Origin: Flavobacterium sp.
GTDB taxonomy: Bacteria; Bacteroidota; Bacteroidia; Flavobacteriales; Flavobacteriaceae
Length of the DNA stretch: 14,653 nucleotides
Assembly (NCBI GenBank): GCA_024709705.1
Contig: JANJWE010000229.1
Coordinates: forward strand, 1-14,653
Direction: 5' to 3'
In this document: positions 1-6,299 of the stretch, piece after piece
Layout: the number at the start of each line of letters is the position of its first letter
How positions within the stretch are numbered: the stretch's first letter is position 1
Notes under the pieces: model-generated
What the model saw: only the letters and a program-made list of their open reading frames with translations
Databases searched by the model: none
What the model was told of the DNA's origin: nothing
Made by a program: the position numbers and the translations under genes

Positions 1-984
1 GACTACCCAAATGCCATAAAAACATTAACTCAATTGATAGAATTCAGAAAAGAATACAAGGAAGATTTGGTTTCACTTTATATGTTTACCGGTCAATTGG
101 ACAATGCGTTAAGCTTAATAGAAGAGCTAAATCGAACGATAGGGAAATCAGAAATGCGGGAACAATACCGCTCCCAAATTTTGGCTTCGGGGAAATACCA
201 AAATATTGAAAGTGAAAGACTTTTGGAGTCCCTTAAAAATAACCCAAAAGATGAAGCCGCATACGAAGCTTTGATTGCTTTTTATTTGAAACAAAATCAA
301 CAAGAAAAAGCTTTTGAGTTAACCCAAAAAATGGAAAAAGAATTACCGGAATCAGATTGGGCTCAAGTAGGACTTTTTAAATTTTATCTGGATCAAAAAC
401 AAGAACAAAAACTCGTTGAATCATTACATAAAAGCCTTTCAAGTAGGAAAATAGATATCAAAATCAAGCACCGAATTTTTAATGAATTTTTAATTTATGC
501 CAAAAATAAAGAAGAACTGGTTCCGGAGGTAGAAAAGGCCATTTCTCATTTCAAAAACGAAAGAGATATTCAAGTAGCCAAAGAAGTGGGTAAGTTTTAT
601 CAAATGAAATTAGACTGGAATAATGCAGCTCACTATTATGAAATGGCTCTTAAAAATTATCCGGATGATCTTGAGATTTATTTTCTTTTATCTGAAGCCT
701 TTTTACAATCTAAACAATGGGACAAATTAGATCGTTTTAGTTGGGATAATTTAGAAAAATATCCCCTTCAACCCGAATTTTATTACTATGCCGCCAAAGG
801 GGCTTATGAATCCAAAGCGTATCAAAAAGCTAAACAAGCTTTGGAAACCGGTATAGATTATATTGTAGATTCGGAAGAATTAGAACGTAAATTTTACTTG
901 CTTTTAGCCGATACTTACAAAAGTTTGGGAGACAATCAGAAAGCCAATTTATACGTAAACAAAGCCCAAAAAATTAAGAAATGA
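1..984 (+). CDS. Tetratricopeptide-repeat protein, N-terminus missing (cut by window edge)
   Basis: The reading frame is open from base 1 (beginning DYPNAIKTL) to the TGA at 982-984, so this is the C-terminal 327 residues of a longer protein; the TTG at 34 is only an internal leucine codon. The visible part is almost all helical, with repeated TPR-like pairs. Examples are the segments around WNNAAHYYEMALKNYPDDLE and YQKAKQALETGIDYI, which have the usual spacing of small and aromatic residues and end in a classic A...A..L...P pattern. TPR arrays are protein-protein scaffolds; the partner cannot be read from the sequence. The stop overlaps the start of the next gene by four bases (ATGA, 981-984), so the two are probably translationally coupled. 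Context with a DUF4292 lipoprotein and an EnvC-like protein suggests an envelope role. Whether it carries a signal peptide is unknown because the N-terminus lies outside the window. Confidence 0.85.
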   Translation, partial: DYPNAIKTLTQLIEFRKEYKEDLVSLYMFTGQLDNALSLIEELNRTIGKSEMREQYRSQILASGKYQNIESERLLESLKNNPKDEAAYEALIAFYLKQNQQEKAFELTQKMEKELPESDWAQVGLFKFYLDQKQEQKLVESLHKSLSSRKIDIKIKHRIFNEFLIYAKNKEELVPEVEKAISHFKNERDIQVAKEVGKFYQMKLDWNNAAHYYEMALKNYPDDLEIYFLLSEAFLQSKQWDKLDRFSWDNLEKYPLQPEFYYYAAKGAYESKAYQKAKQALETGIDYIVDSEELERKFYLLLADTYKSLGDNQKANLYVNKAQKIKK

Positions 985-1748
985 AAAAATTGTTTTTTCT
1001 CATAGCGGGGTTGGTGTTACTTCAAAGTTGCCGCACACAAAAGGGAATTGCCGAAGGAAAGGCAACAGAGCAAGTTGCTGTACAAAAAATTATAGACCAA
1101 CATTATGCTCTCAAAACCAATTTTGAAACCGTATATATTAGGGCGAATACCAAATACAAAGACAACAACCAATCTTTGGGATTCACCACAGAAATTAAGA
1201 TCAAACGAAATGAAATTATCTTAGTGAGTGTTCGTTTTTTAGGAATGACCATGGCAAAAGGTTTGCTAACACCGGATTCGGTTCAATATTATGAAAAAAA
1301 TGGCGGAACCTATTTTGAAGGCAATTACGAGACTTTGAGTAATTGGTTAGGAACCGATTTGGATTTTTTTAAAGTTCAAAGCATGTTAATTGGTCAGGCT
1401 ATGGATAATTTAAGAGATAAGAAGTATCTAAATTCTATAGAAAACAATCAGTTTAAGTTGTTTGAAACCGGCACAACCTCTAAATCTTTTTACTTTGAAG
1501 CGGAAAACTTTTTAATAAAACGCCAAGAGATTGAACAGTTTGATAAAAACCGAAAGCTAAAAGTTACCTATCCTAATTACAAATCGTATAAAGAATCGGT
1601 ACTGCCTTTGTCGGTATATATAGAGGCCATTCAAGACGATCAACGCAATACAATTACCTTAGATTACAACACGGTAACTTTTAATGAAGCCTTGTCTTTT
1701 CCGTACAAAGTTCCGGAGGGATTTACATTAAAAACGATTGAAAATTAA
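981..1748 (+). CDS. DUF4292 outer-membrane lipoprotein (possibly LolB-like)
   Basis: This is a 255-residue lipoprotein. Residues 1-16 form a signal peptide ending in the lipobox LLQSC with lipid cysteine C17. The following residues (RTQKG) lack the acidic surface-export pattern, so a periplasm-facing outer-membrane location is inferred. The body is beta-rich and fits DUF4292: a central RFLGMTMAKGLLTPDSVQYY stretch (about 85-104), then YFEGNYETLSNWLGTDLDFF and a QSMLIG motif. DUF4292 resembles the LolA/LolB lipoprotein-carrier fold, so a role in lipoprotein insertion at the outer membrane is a reasonable hypothesis, but it is inferred from memory of the family and not proven here. The start overlaps the TPR gene by four bases and the next gene begins 6 nt after the stop, so the three form one transcription unit. 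The family call is firm; the function is moderate. Confidence 0.82.
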   Translation: MKKLFFLIAGLVLLQSCRTQKGIAEGKATEQVAVQKIIDQHYALKTNFETVYIRANTKYKDNNQSLGFTTEIKIKRNEIILVSVRFLGMTMAKGLLTPDSVQYYEKNGGTYFEGNYETLSNWLGTDLDFFKVQSMLIGQAMDNLRDKKYLNSIENNQFKLFETGTTSKSFYFEAENFLIKRQEIEQFDKNRKLKVTYPNYKSYKESVLPLSVYIEAIQDDQRNTITLDYNTVTFNEALSFPYKVPEGFTLKTIEN

Positions 1749-1754
1749 AATGAA

Positions 1755-2993
1755 ATGAAAAAGTATTTCCTCCTAATCATATTTTTATCTTGTAGCATTT
1801 CAGCTTGGTCTCAGACAGATGACCAAAAAAAACTTGAAGAGCGAAAAGCACGATTGCTAGAGCAAATCAAGCAAAATGAGAGAATGCTAAAAGAAACAAC
1901 TCAAAAAGAAAAGTCGGTTATTAATGTTATTCAACAACAAAATGCCAAAATTGAATTGAGACAAAGACTCATTCAAACAACCGAAAAGCAAGCCAAGTTG
2001 TTAACCGATGATATTTATGTAAATCAACTCAAAATTAATAAACTTAATAGAGAGCTAGAAGCACTCAAAGAAGATTATGCCAATATGATTGTAAAATCAT
2101 ACAAGAGCAGATCGGAGCGTAGCAGAGCCATGTTTTTATTGTCTTCCAAAGATTTTACACAGGCCTACAAAAGAGTTCAATACATGAAACAATATGCAAG
2201 TTATCGCAAAAACCAAGGAGATGAAATCAAAGTTAAGACCGAAGAATTAGAGCTACAAAATATAAAATTACAAAAGCTTAAATCGGAAAAGGAACAACTT
2301 TTGGTTCAACAAGAGCAAGAAAAAGCAACCTTAGAAAAGGAAAAAAAACAACAAGAAACGTTAGTAAATTCTTTAAAGAAAGATAAAAATAAAATAGCTG
2401 CTCAAATAAAAAAGCAACAGCAAGAAGCCAATGCCATAGATCGCAAAATACAACAATTGATTCGTGAAGCTATTGCAGAAGCCAATCGAAAAGCGGCTAA
2501 ATCTTCAGGAACTAAAACAGTTTCAACCGGTAGTTCTTCGTCTAAAATGGTTTTGACTCCCGAAGGGAAAATCGTTTCAGATAACTTTAAAGCAAATAGA
2601 GGAAGATTGCCATGGCCGGTAAAGAAAGGATTCATTTCACTTAAATTTGGCTCTCAGCCTCATCCGGTAGTAAAAACAACACAGATTAATAGCAACGGAA
2701 TAGAAATTTCAACCGAACAAGGTGAAAATGCCTATGCGGTTTTTGGAGGAGAAGTATTCTTAGTTCAAATTATTACACCCATTAAAAAAGCAGTATACGT
2801 TCAGCATGGAGATTTTTTCACAGTGTATTACAATTTAAGTTCTGTAAATGTATCCAAAGGAGATAAAATTAAAGAAAATCAAGTAATAGGAAAGATATTT
2901 ACAGACGGAACCGGAAAAACAGCTATTAAATTCTCCGTTTTACAAAACGATACCTTTTTAAATCCACAAACTTGGTTGGCTCCCAATAAATAG
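1755..2993 (+). CDS. EnvC-like coiled-coil protein with degenerate LytM (M23) domain
   Basis: This 412-residue exported protein has a signal peptide at about residues 1-20 (ending SAWSQ). A long Lys/Glu/Gln-rich coiled coil (about 22-245) is followed by a Ser/Thr-rich linker (about 247-265) and a C-terminal LytM/M23-like domain (about 285-408). The architecture is that of EnvC, which activates periplasmic N-acetylmuramoyl-L-alanine amidases for septal peptidoglycan splitting. The zinc site is gone: the usual HxGxD reads S313-N-G-I-E317, the HxH motif reads A390-I-K392, and the histidine of the Y-x-H-L motif is N360. It should therefore be a non-catalytic regulator and not an endopeptidase. 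The ATG at 1755 is used; an ATG at 1750 hits a stop after two codons. It is the last gene of the cluster, 6 nt after DUF4292, and is followed by a terminator at 2999-3031. The amidase partner is not in the window. Confidence 0.88.
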   Translation: MKKYFLLIIFLSCSISAWSQTDDQKKLEERKARLLEQIKQNERMLKETTQKEKSVINVIQQQNAKIELRQRLIQTTEKQAKLLTDDIYVNQLKINKLNRELEALKEDYANMIVKSYKSRSERSRAMFLLSSKDFTQAYKRVQYMKQYASYRKNQGDEIKVKTEELELQNIKLQKLKSEKEQLLVQQEQEKATLEKEKKQQETLVNSLKKDKNKIAAQIKKQQQEANAIDRKIQQLIREAIAEANRKAAKSSGTKTVSTGSSSSKMVLTPEGKIVSDNFKANRGRLPWPVKKGFISLKFGSQPHPVVKTTQINSNGIEISTEQGENAYAVFGGEVFLVQIITPIKKAVYVQHGDFFTVYYNLSSVNVSKGDKIKENQVIGKIFTDGTGKTAIKFSVLQNDTFLNPQTWLAPNK

Positions 2994-2994
2994 T

Positions 2995-3031
2995 AAAAAA
3001 AACGATACCTTAAATGGGGTATCGTTTTTTT
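2995..3031. terminator. Bidirectional intrinsic terminator
   Basis: There is a perfect 9-bp stem, AACGATACC at 3001-3009 with GGTATCGTT at 3018-3026, and an 8-nt loop. It is flanked by an A run (2995-3002) and a T run (3025-3031). It reads as a rho-independent terminator in both directions, serving the EnvC-like gene on + (stop at 2993) and the thioesterase on - (stop at 3034). Confidence 0.9.
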
Positions 3032-3033
3032 AT

Positions 3034-3543
3034 TTATATAAATAAAGCTTTTAACTCAGTAGCGTCATTTGGTGCCATTTTCCCGGCTAAAACCAAGCTT
3101 AATTGTTTGCGTCGCAAGGCAGCATCAAACCTTTGTTTTTCTAACTCTGTTTGCGGTTCTATTGGAGGAACAGGAATAGGTCTTCCGGTTTCATCAACAG
3201 CAACAAAAGTGTAAATGGCTTCATTAGCCTTACTTTTAATACCCGATTCCCGGTCTTCAATCCATACATCTATAAAAATTTCCATTGAAGTTGTAAAGGT
3301 TCGTGAAACTTTTGACTCTACAGTTACAACACTTCCCAATGGTATTGCTCTATTAAAGGCTACATGATTCACAGACGCGGTAACACATACACGTCTGGAG
3401 TGTCTCCGAGCGGTTATACTGGCGGCTCTATCCATACGAGCCAATAGTTCGCCCCCAAAAAGATTGTTTAAAGGATTGGTTTCTCCCGGTAGAACAATAT
3501 CAGTTAAAGTGGTTACAGATTCTGAAGGATTTTTTGCTTGCAT
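3034..3543 (-). CDS. Acyl-CoA thioesterase, hotdog fold (YciA/ACOT type)
   Basis: This 169-residue cytoplasmic enzyme is predicted to hydrolyse acyl-CoA to free CoA and fatty acid. The single hotdog domain spans about residues 8-130. Its signature is the stretch N23-P-L-N-N-L-F-G30-G31-E-L-L-A-R-M-D38, matching the N..G..FGG...MD pattern in which the Asp is catalytic in YciA-like enzymes. It is followed by VNHVAFNRAIPLGSVV at about 58-73, the conserved second strand segment. A C-terminal helical tail (about 133-169, rich in E, K and R) extends past the fold. It is monocistronic: the upstream SPOR gene has its own terminator, and a -7 element sits 11 nt before the ATG. Substrate chain length cannot be told from sequence; such enzymes in bacteria are usually broad-range. 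A related 4-hydroxybenzoyl-CoA thioesterase is unlikely given the GG-x5-MD motif. Confidence 0.88.
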   Translation of the reverse strand: MQAKNPSESVTTLTDIVLPGETNPLNNLFGGELLARMDRAASITARRHSRRVCVTASVNHVAFNRAIPLGSVVTVESKVSRTFTTSMEIFIDVWIEDRESGIKSKANEAIYTFVAVDETGRPIPVPPIEPQTELEKQRFDAALRRKQLSLVLAGKMAPNDATELKALFI

Positions 3544-3554
3544 TGTTTTTTTTG

Positions 3555-3562
3555 CAAAGGTA
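3555..3562 (-). promoter_or_regulatory. -7 promoter element for the thioesterase
   Basis: The minus strand reads TACCTTTG, a perfect match to the Flavobacterium/Bacteroides -7 consensus TAnnTTTG. Only 11 nt separate it from the ATG at 3543, which gives an almost leaderless mRNA. No clear TTG -33 element is seen 17-19 nt upstream. Confidence 0.6.
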
Positions 3563-3583
3563 TAAAATCTCGATAAAGTAAAT

Positions 3584-3605
3584 AAAAAAACTCCCGAAGG
3601 AGTTT
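3584..3605 (-). terminator. Intrinsic terminator of the SPOR gene
   Basis: The stem AAACTCC (3588-3594) pairs with GGAGTTT (3599-3605) around a CGAA tetraloop. The A run at 3584-3590 becomes a U tract on the minus-strand transcript. It lies 18 nt past the stop of the SPOR gene and upstream of the thioesterase promoter. Confidence 0.8.
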
Positions 3606-3623
3606 AAAGTATATAAAGGTGAG

Positions 3624-4562
3624 TTAGTGTAATTCTTGAACGAGCATCCAAGCTTCTTTGTTGTGTGTAGCTCGAATAGAATCTAAAACTTTTTGAGCTT
3701 CTTCGGCACTGGAAAAACTTCCGTAAAGTACCGGGTGTAAACCGTGTTTGTTTGGGCTTATTTTTTTGGCATCAAAACCTAAATCCAAAAGGGCGTTGAG
3801 TGCTTTTACAGCATTTTGTTCGTTTTTAAAAGCTCCGGCAACCAAGTGATAGTTGTGATTGCTCGTGGTTGCGTTAGTTAATGTTAAGGCCTTCATTGGA
3901 GCTTCAATAAAAAAGGTAGCTTCCTGTATTTTGGCTTCTACTTTTTCTTGCACGGCTTGTTCAACCAATAATATTTGTTTTTCGGTTTTTGAAACGTGCC
4001 ATTGGTTTAAATAATATCCTCCAATACCTACACCAATTACAAATAAAGCAGCGTATTTTAACCAAGGGTAGGTTCTTTTCTCCGGGGTAATAGTAATAGG
4101 GGCTTTTTCTTCAAAAACTTGAGCTTCTTTTTTATAAATTTCTCTTTTAATTTCCGGGGAAGTAAAAGACGATAACCCGAAGGAACTTGTTAAATAATTG
4201 ATGCTTTCGGTTGGCTCAAATAAATAACTTAGCTCTCCATTACCTTTAAAAGTTCCAATATTTTTTAAAGTGACAGGTTGGTTTAAGTCTAAAAGGGATG
4301 TCCAAGAATTCACTTCATTTTCTACTTTTTTCAAAGCTTCTTCAAAAGTGATTTTTTCTACTTGAGAAATAAAATCAACCAACAAACCGTCATTATTAGT
4401 AATTCGATTGTTAAAGGCTAATTTTTTGAAAGGAGGATAAAAAGTAGTTCCGCCTTCAGAAACCCTAGCCGATTGAATTTCGGTTACAAAAGAACCAAAA
4501 CCCGGAATCGTAACACACTGGTAGCGATATAGAAGTTGCGATATGTATTGCTCAATTCTCAT
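3624..4562 (-). CDS. HU-CCDC81 / SPOR-domain membrane protein
   Basis: This 312-residue single-pass protein has three parts. Residues 1-135 hold the HU-CCDC81 region: two HU-like (IHF/HU fold) domains, each with its own glycine turn, PGFGSF at 20-25 and NIGTF at 101-105. A transmembrane helix lies at about 170-185 (AALFVIGVGIGGYYL). The C-terminal SPOR domain is at about 236-310 (YHLVAGAF ... VLYGSFSSAEEAQK), the fold that binds denuded glycan strands at division septa. This gives a cytoplasmic HU-like part and a periplasmic peptidoglycan-binding part. The HU-like part may bind DNA or act in protein contacts, which is not settled by sequence; a link between nucleoid or divisome and septal wall is inferred. 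The gene is divergent from dprA, and its upstream region holds a predicted promoter with a DnaA box inside. A terminator follows at 3584-3605. Confidence 0.88.
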   Translation of the reverse strand: MRIEQYISQLLYRYQCVTIPGFGSFVTEIQSARVSEGGTTFYPPFKKLAFNNRITNNDGLLVDFISQVEKITFEEALKKVENEVNSWTSLLDLNQPVTLKNIGTFKGNGELSYLFEPTESINYLTSSFGLSSFTSPEIKREIYKKEAQVFEEKAPITITPEKRTYPWLKYAALFVIGVGIGGYYLNQWHVSKTEKQILLVEQAVQEKVEAKIQEATFFIEAPMKALTLTNATTSNHNYHLVAGAFKNEQNAVKALNALLDLGFDAKKISPNKHGLHPVLYGSFSSAEEAQKVLDSIRATHNKEAWMLVQELH

Positions 4563-4594
4563 AGAAACAAAGAAAAAAGATTCAACTCTCGAAA

Positions 4595-4624
4595 CAAAAT
4601 TTTATCCACAATTTTTATTAACAA
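4595..4624 (-). promoter_or_regulatory. Predicted promoter of the SPOR gene
   Basis: On the minus strand there is TTG at 4624-4622, a 19-nt spacer, and AAATTTTG at 4602-4595 (one mismatch to TAnnTTTG), 32 nt before the ATG at 4562. The spacing fits the flavobacterial -33/-7 pattern. A DnaA box lies mostly within the spacer. The match is imperfect, so confidence is moderate. Confidence 0.45.
4602..4610 (+). promoter_or_regulatory. Consensus DnaA box
   Basis: The sequence TTATCCACA is an exact DnaA box. A second site with one mismatch to TTATnCACA (TTATTAACA, 4615-4623) starts 13 bp further on in the same direction. Both lie in the AT-rich gap between the SPOR gene and dprA. This could be DnaA-dependent regulation or part of a larger box cluster; two sites alone do not make an origin. 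Confidence 0.45.
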
Positions 4625-4717
4625 TTTGAGGTAATTTGATAACCGTTTGCGGTTCAAAATGTTAAGTTTTATTTACGCGTTTATTCAAGAATATCATGAC
4701 ATGTTTCATAAAAATTC

Positions 4718-4734
4718 TTTTACAATTTGTAAAA
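4718..4734. promoter_or_regulatory. 17-bp palindrome upstream of dprA (operator-like)
   Basis: A perfect inverted repeat, TTTTACAA-T-TTGTAAAA, lies 31 bp before the dprA start. A candidate -7 element TTTCTTTG (4741-4748, one mismatch) follows 6 nt later, so the palindrome would fill the -33/-7 spacer where a repressor would act. It is AT-rich, so chance is possible, but perfection over eight bases per arm makes that less likely. Confidence 0.45.
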
Positions 4735-4765
4735 ATTATGTTTCTTTGAAATTCAATTATACGCC

Positions 4766-5869
4766 ATGACAGAATCTGAATTGTTTTATACCTTAGCGTT
4801 ACTTCGTGTGGATGGAGTGGGTGATATTATCGCCAAAAAATTAATACGTGAATTTGACAACCCGGAACTTGTTTTCAAACAAAAAAAATCTGTTTTAACT
4901 AAAATTGAAGGGATTGGTTTAAAACTGTATTCGAGTCTTCAAAACAAATCTATTTTTGAATTAGCAGAACAAGAATTAAAATTCATTCAAAAAAATGATA
5001 TTGAGGTTTCTTTTTTTACAGAAAAGAATTATCCCGAACGACTTAAACATTGTATTGATGGGCCTACTTTATTGTTCTCAAAAGGTGCCATTGATTTAGA
5101 AAATAAAAAAATCATTAGTGTTGTGGGTACGAGACAAATTACGTCTTATGGGACAGATTTCTGTAAAAAATTTATAGAAGAAATTGCACCTTTAAATCCC
5201 ATAATTGTTAGTGGTTTTGCTTATGGCGTAGATATTTTGATTCATCAATTGGCCATTGAAAACAATCTCCAAACTTTGGGGGTTTTGGCACATGGTCTTA
5301 ATCAGGTTTATCCTAAAACACATAAAAAATTTGTCTCAAAAATGGAGCAAAACGGAGGGTTTTTAACCGAGTTTTGGAGTATCCATAATCCGGATAAAGA
5401 AAACTTTGTGAGAAGAAACAGAATTGTAGCCGGAATATCAGAAGCCACTATTGTGGTAGAAAGTGCAGATCGTGGCGGTTCTTTAATTACAGCAACTTTG
5501 GCTGCCGATTACAATAGAGATGTATTTGCTGTTCCGGGAAGGGTTTCGGACAAATACAGTATGGGCTGTAATACGTTAATTAAAACTCAAAGAGCCCAGA
5601 TGCTTACTTCAGCAGCAGACTTGGTCTATATGTTAAATTGGGAAATCGAGAATCAGTCCTCAAAACCTATACAAAAACAACTTTTCGTAACCTTAGAAGA
5701 GGATGAACAAAAAATATATGATTATTTACTTCAAGAAGGAAAACAAGAATTAGATTTGATTGCATTGAAATGCGATTTTCCTATTTTTAAAACCTCCTCA
5801 CTTCTAACAACAATGGAGTTAAAAGGAGTCGTAAGGCCTCTTCCGGGTAAGATTTTTGAAGCAATTTAA
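4766..5869 (+). CDS. dprA: DNA-processing protein DprA
   Basis: This 367-residue cytoplasmic protein binds incoming single-stranded DNA in natural transformation and hands it to RecA. An N-terminal helix-hairpin-helix/SAM-like region (about 1-60; GVGDIIAKKL and GIGLKLY) precedes the Rossmann-like core (about 80-290). Family motifs are VVGTR (119-123), SGFAYGVD (149-156), FVRRNRIVAGIS (214-225), RGGSLITA (236-243) and VFAVPGR (253-259). A winged-helix DprA C-terminal domain covers about 305-365. Length and domains match complete DprA, with no frameshift or missing motif. The ATG at 4766 starts the natural HhH domain. The gene is divergent from the HU-CCDC81/SPOR gene and stands alone. The stop TAA (5867-5869) touches the stop of the convergent gene with no base between, so no terminator lies in an intergenic gap. 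DprA is also present in many bacteria not known to be transformable. Confidence 0.96.
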   Translation: MTESELFYTLALLRVDGVGDIIAKKLIREFDNPELVFKQKKSVLTKIEGIGLKLYSSLQNKSIFELAEQELKFIQKNDIEVSFFTEKNYPERLKHCIDGPTLLFSKGAIDLENKKIISVVGTRQITSYGTDFCKKFIEEIAPLNPIIVSGFAYGVDILIHQLAIENNLQTLGVLAHGLNQVYPKTHKKFVSKMEQNGGFLTEFWSIHNPDKENFVRRNRIVAGISEATIVVESADRGGSLITATLAADYNRDVFAVPGRVSDKYSMGCNTLIKTQRAQMLTSAADLVYMLNWEIENQSSKPIQKQLFVTLEEDEQKIYDYLLQEGKQELDLIALKCDFPIFKTSSLLTTMELKGVVRPLPGKIFEAI

Positions 5870-6298
5870 TCAAATGGTTTTTTCCCAAATTACTTTGTAT
5901 TTTGCCCATTGGGTATCATCTAGTTTTTCTATGATATATAAGTTTGGGAATAATTCATTGATGTTTTTTTTAAACTCGGCTTTTTCTACAGCCTCAAGAA
6001 TTTCGGGAATGGTGATGGTTTTTAATGTTGCAGCTTTGGTGTTTTCAAGAGTTTCAAAAGGGTCTTTCATAAATTGAAAAACAAACAAGTTTCTACAGAG
6101 TATAAACCTAGTTATATTTACCTTACGATGTCTTTTTTGGATGTAGTCAATTTTAATTTTCTTCAAGGGGTTTTGTGAAACCGTGTGCATACAACTACTC
6201 GACTCGTTTTGATTGAATAGAATATGAACGGCTTCGGTTTCTTGTGCCCCAATGAATGAAGTTATCAGAAGAAATAATAAGATAAATTTGTTTTTCAT
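5870..6298 (-). CDS. Small secreted protein of unknown function
   Basis: I do not recognise this 142-residue protein. It has a clear signal peptide (MKNKFILLFLLITSFIGAQ, cleavage near residue 19), so it should be periplasmic or secreted. The mature part has two cysteines (about 36 and 68) that could form a disulfide, a basic stretch (KKIKIDYIQKRHRK, about 46-59), and a C-terminal half likely helical (EILEAVEKAEFKKNINELF) followed by short strands. The wording of the middle (FVFQFMKDPFETLENTKAATLKTITIPEILE) suggests a folded domain, not disorder. It starts 1 nt after the stop of trpS and so is most likely cotranscribed with it. Its stop abuts that of dprA. No link to tryptophan metabolism can be claimed from position alone. 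Confidence 0.7.
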   Translation of the reverse strand: MKNKFILLFLLITSFIGAQETEAVHILFNQNESSSCMHTVSQNPLKKIKIDYIQKRHRKVNITRFILCRNLFVFQFMKDPFETLENTKAATLKTITIPEILEAVEKAEFKKNINELFPNLYIIEKLDDTQWAKYKVIWEKTI

Positions 6299-6299
6299 T

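Noticed and set aside
34..36. TTG at 34 as the start of the first gene
   Set aside because: The same frame is open to base 1 with TPR-like sequence, so the codon is internal and the gene is cut by the window edge.
3014..3214. Small open frame opposite the thioesterase 3' end
   Set aside because: It begins inside the terminator stem and overlaps conserved thioesterase sequence.
4563..4765. Replication origin between the SPOR gene and dprA
   Set aside because: Only one exact and one near-exact DnaA box were found, no dnaA or other origin-linked gene is present, and skew cannot be judged from this window.
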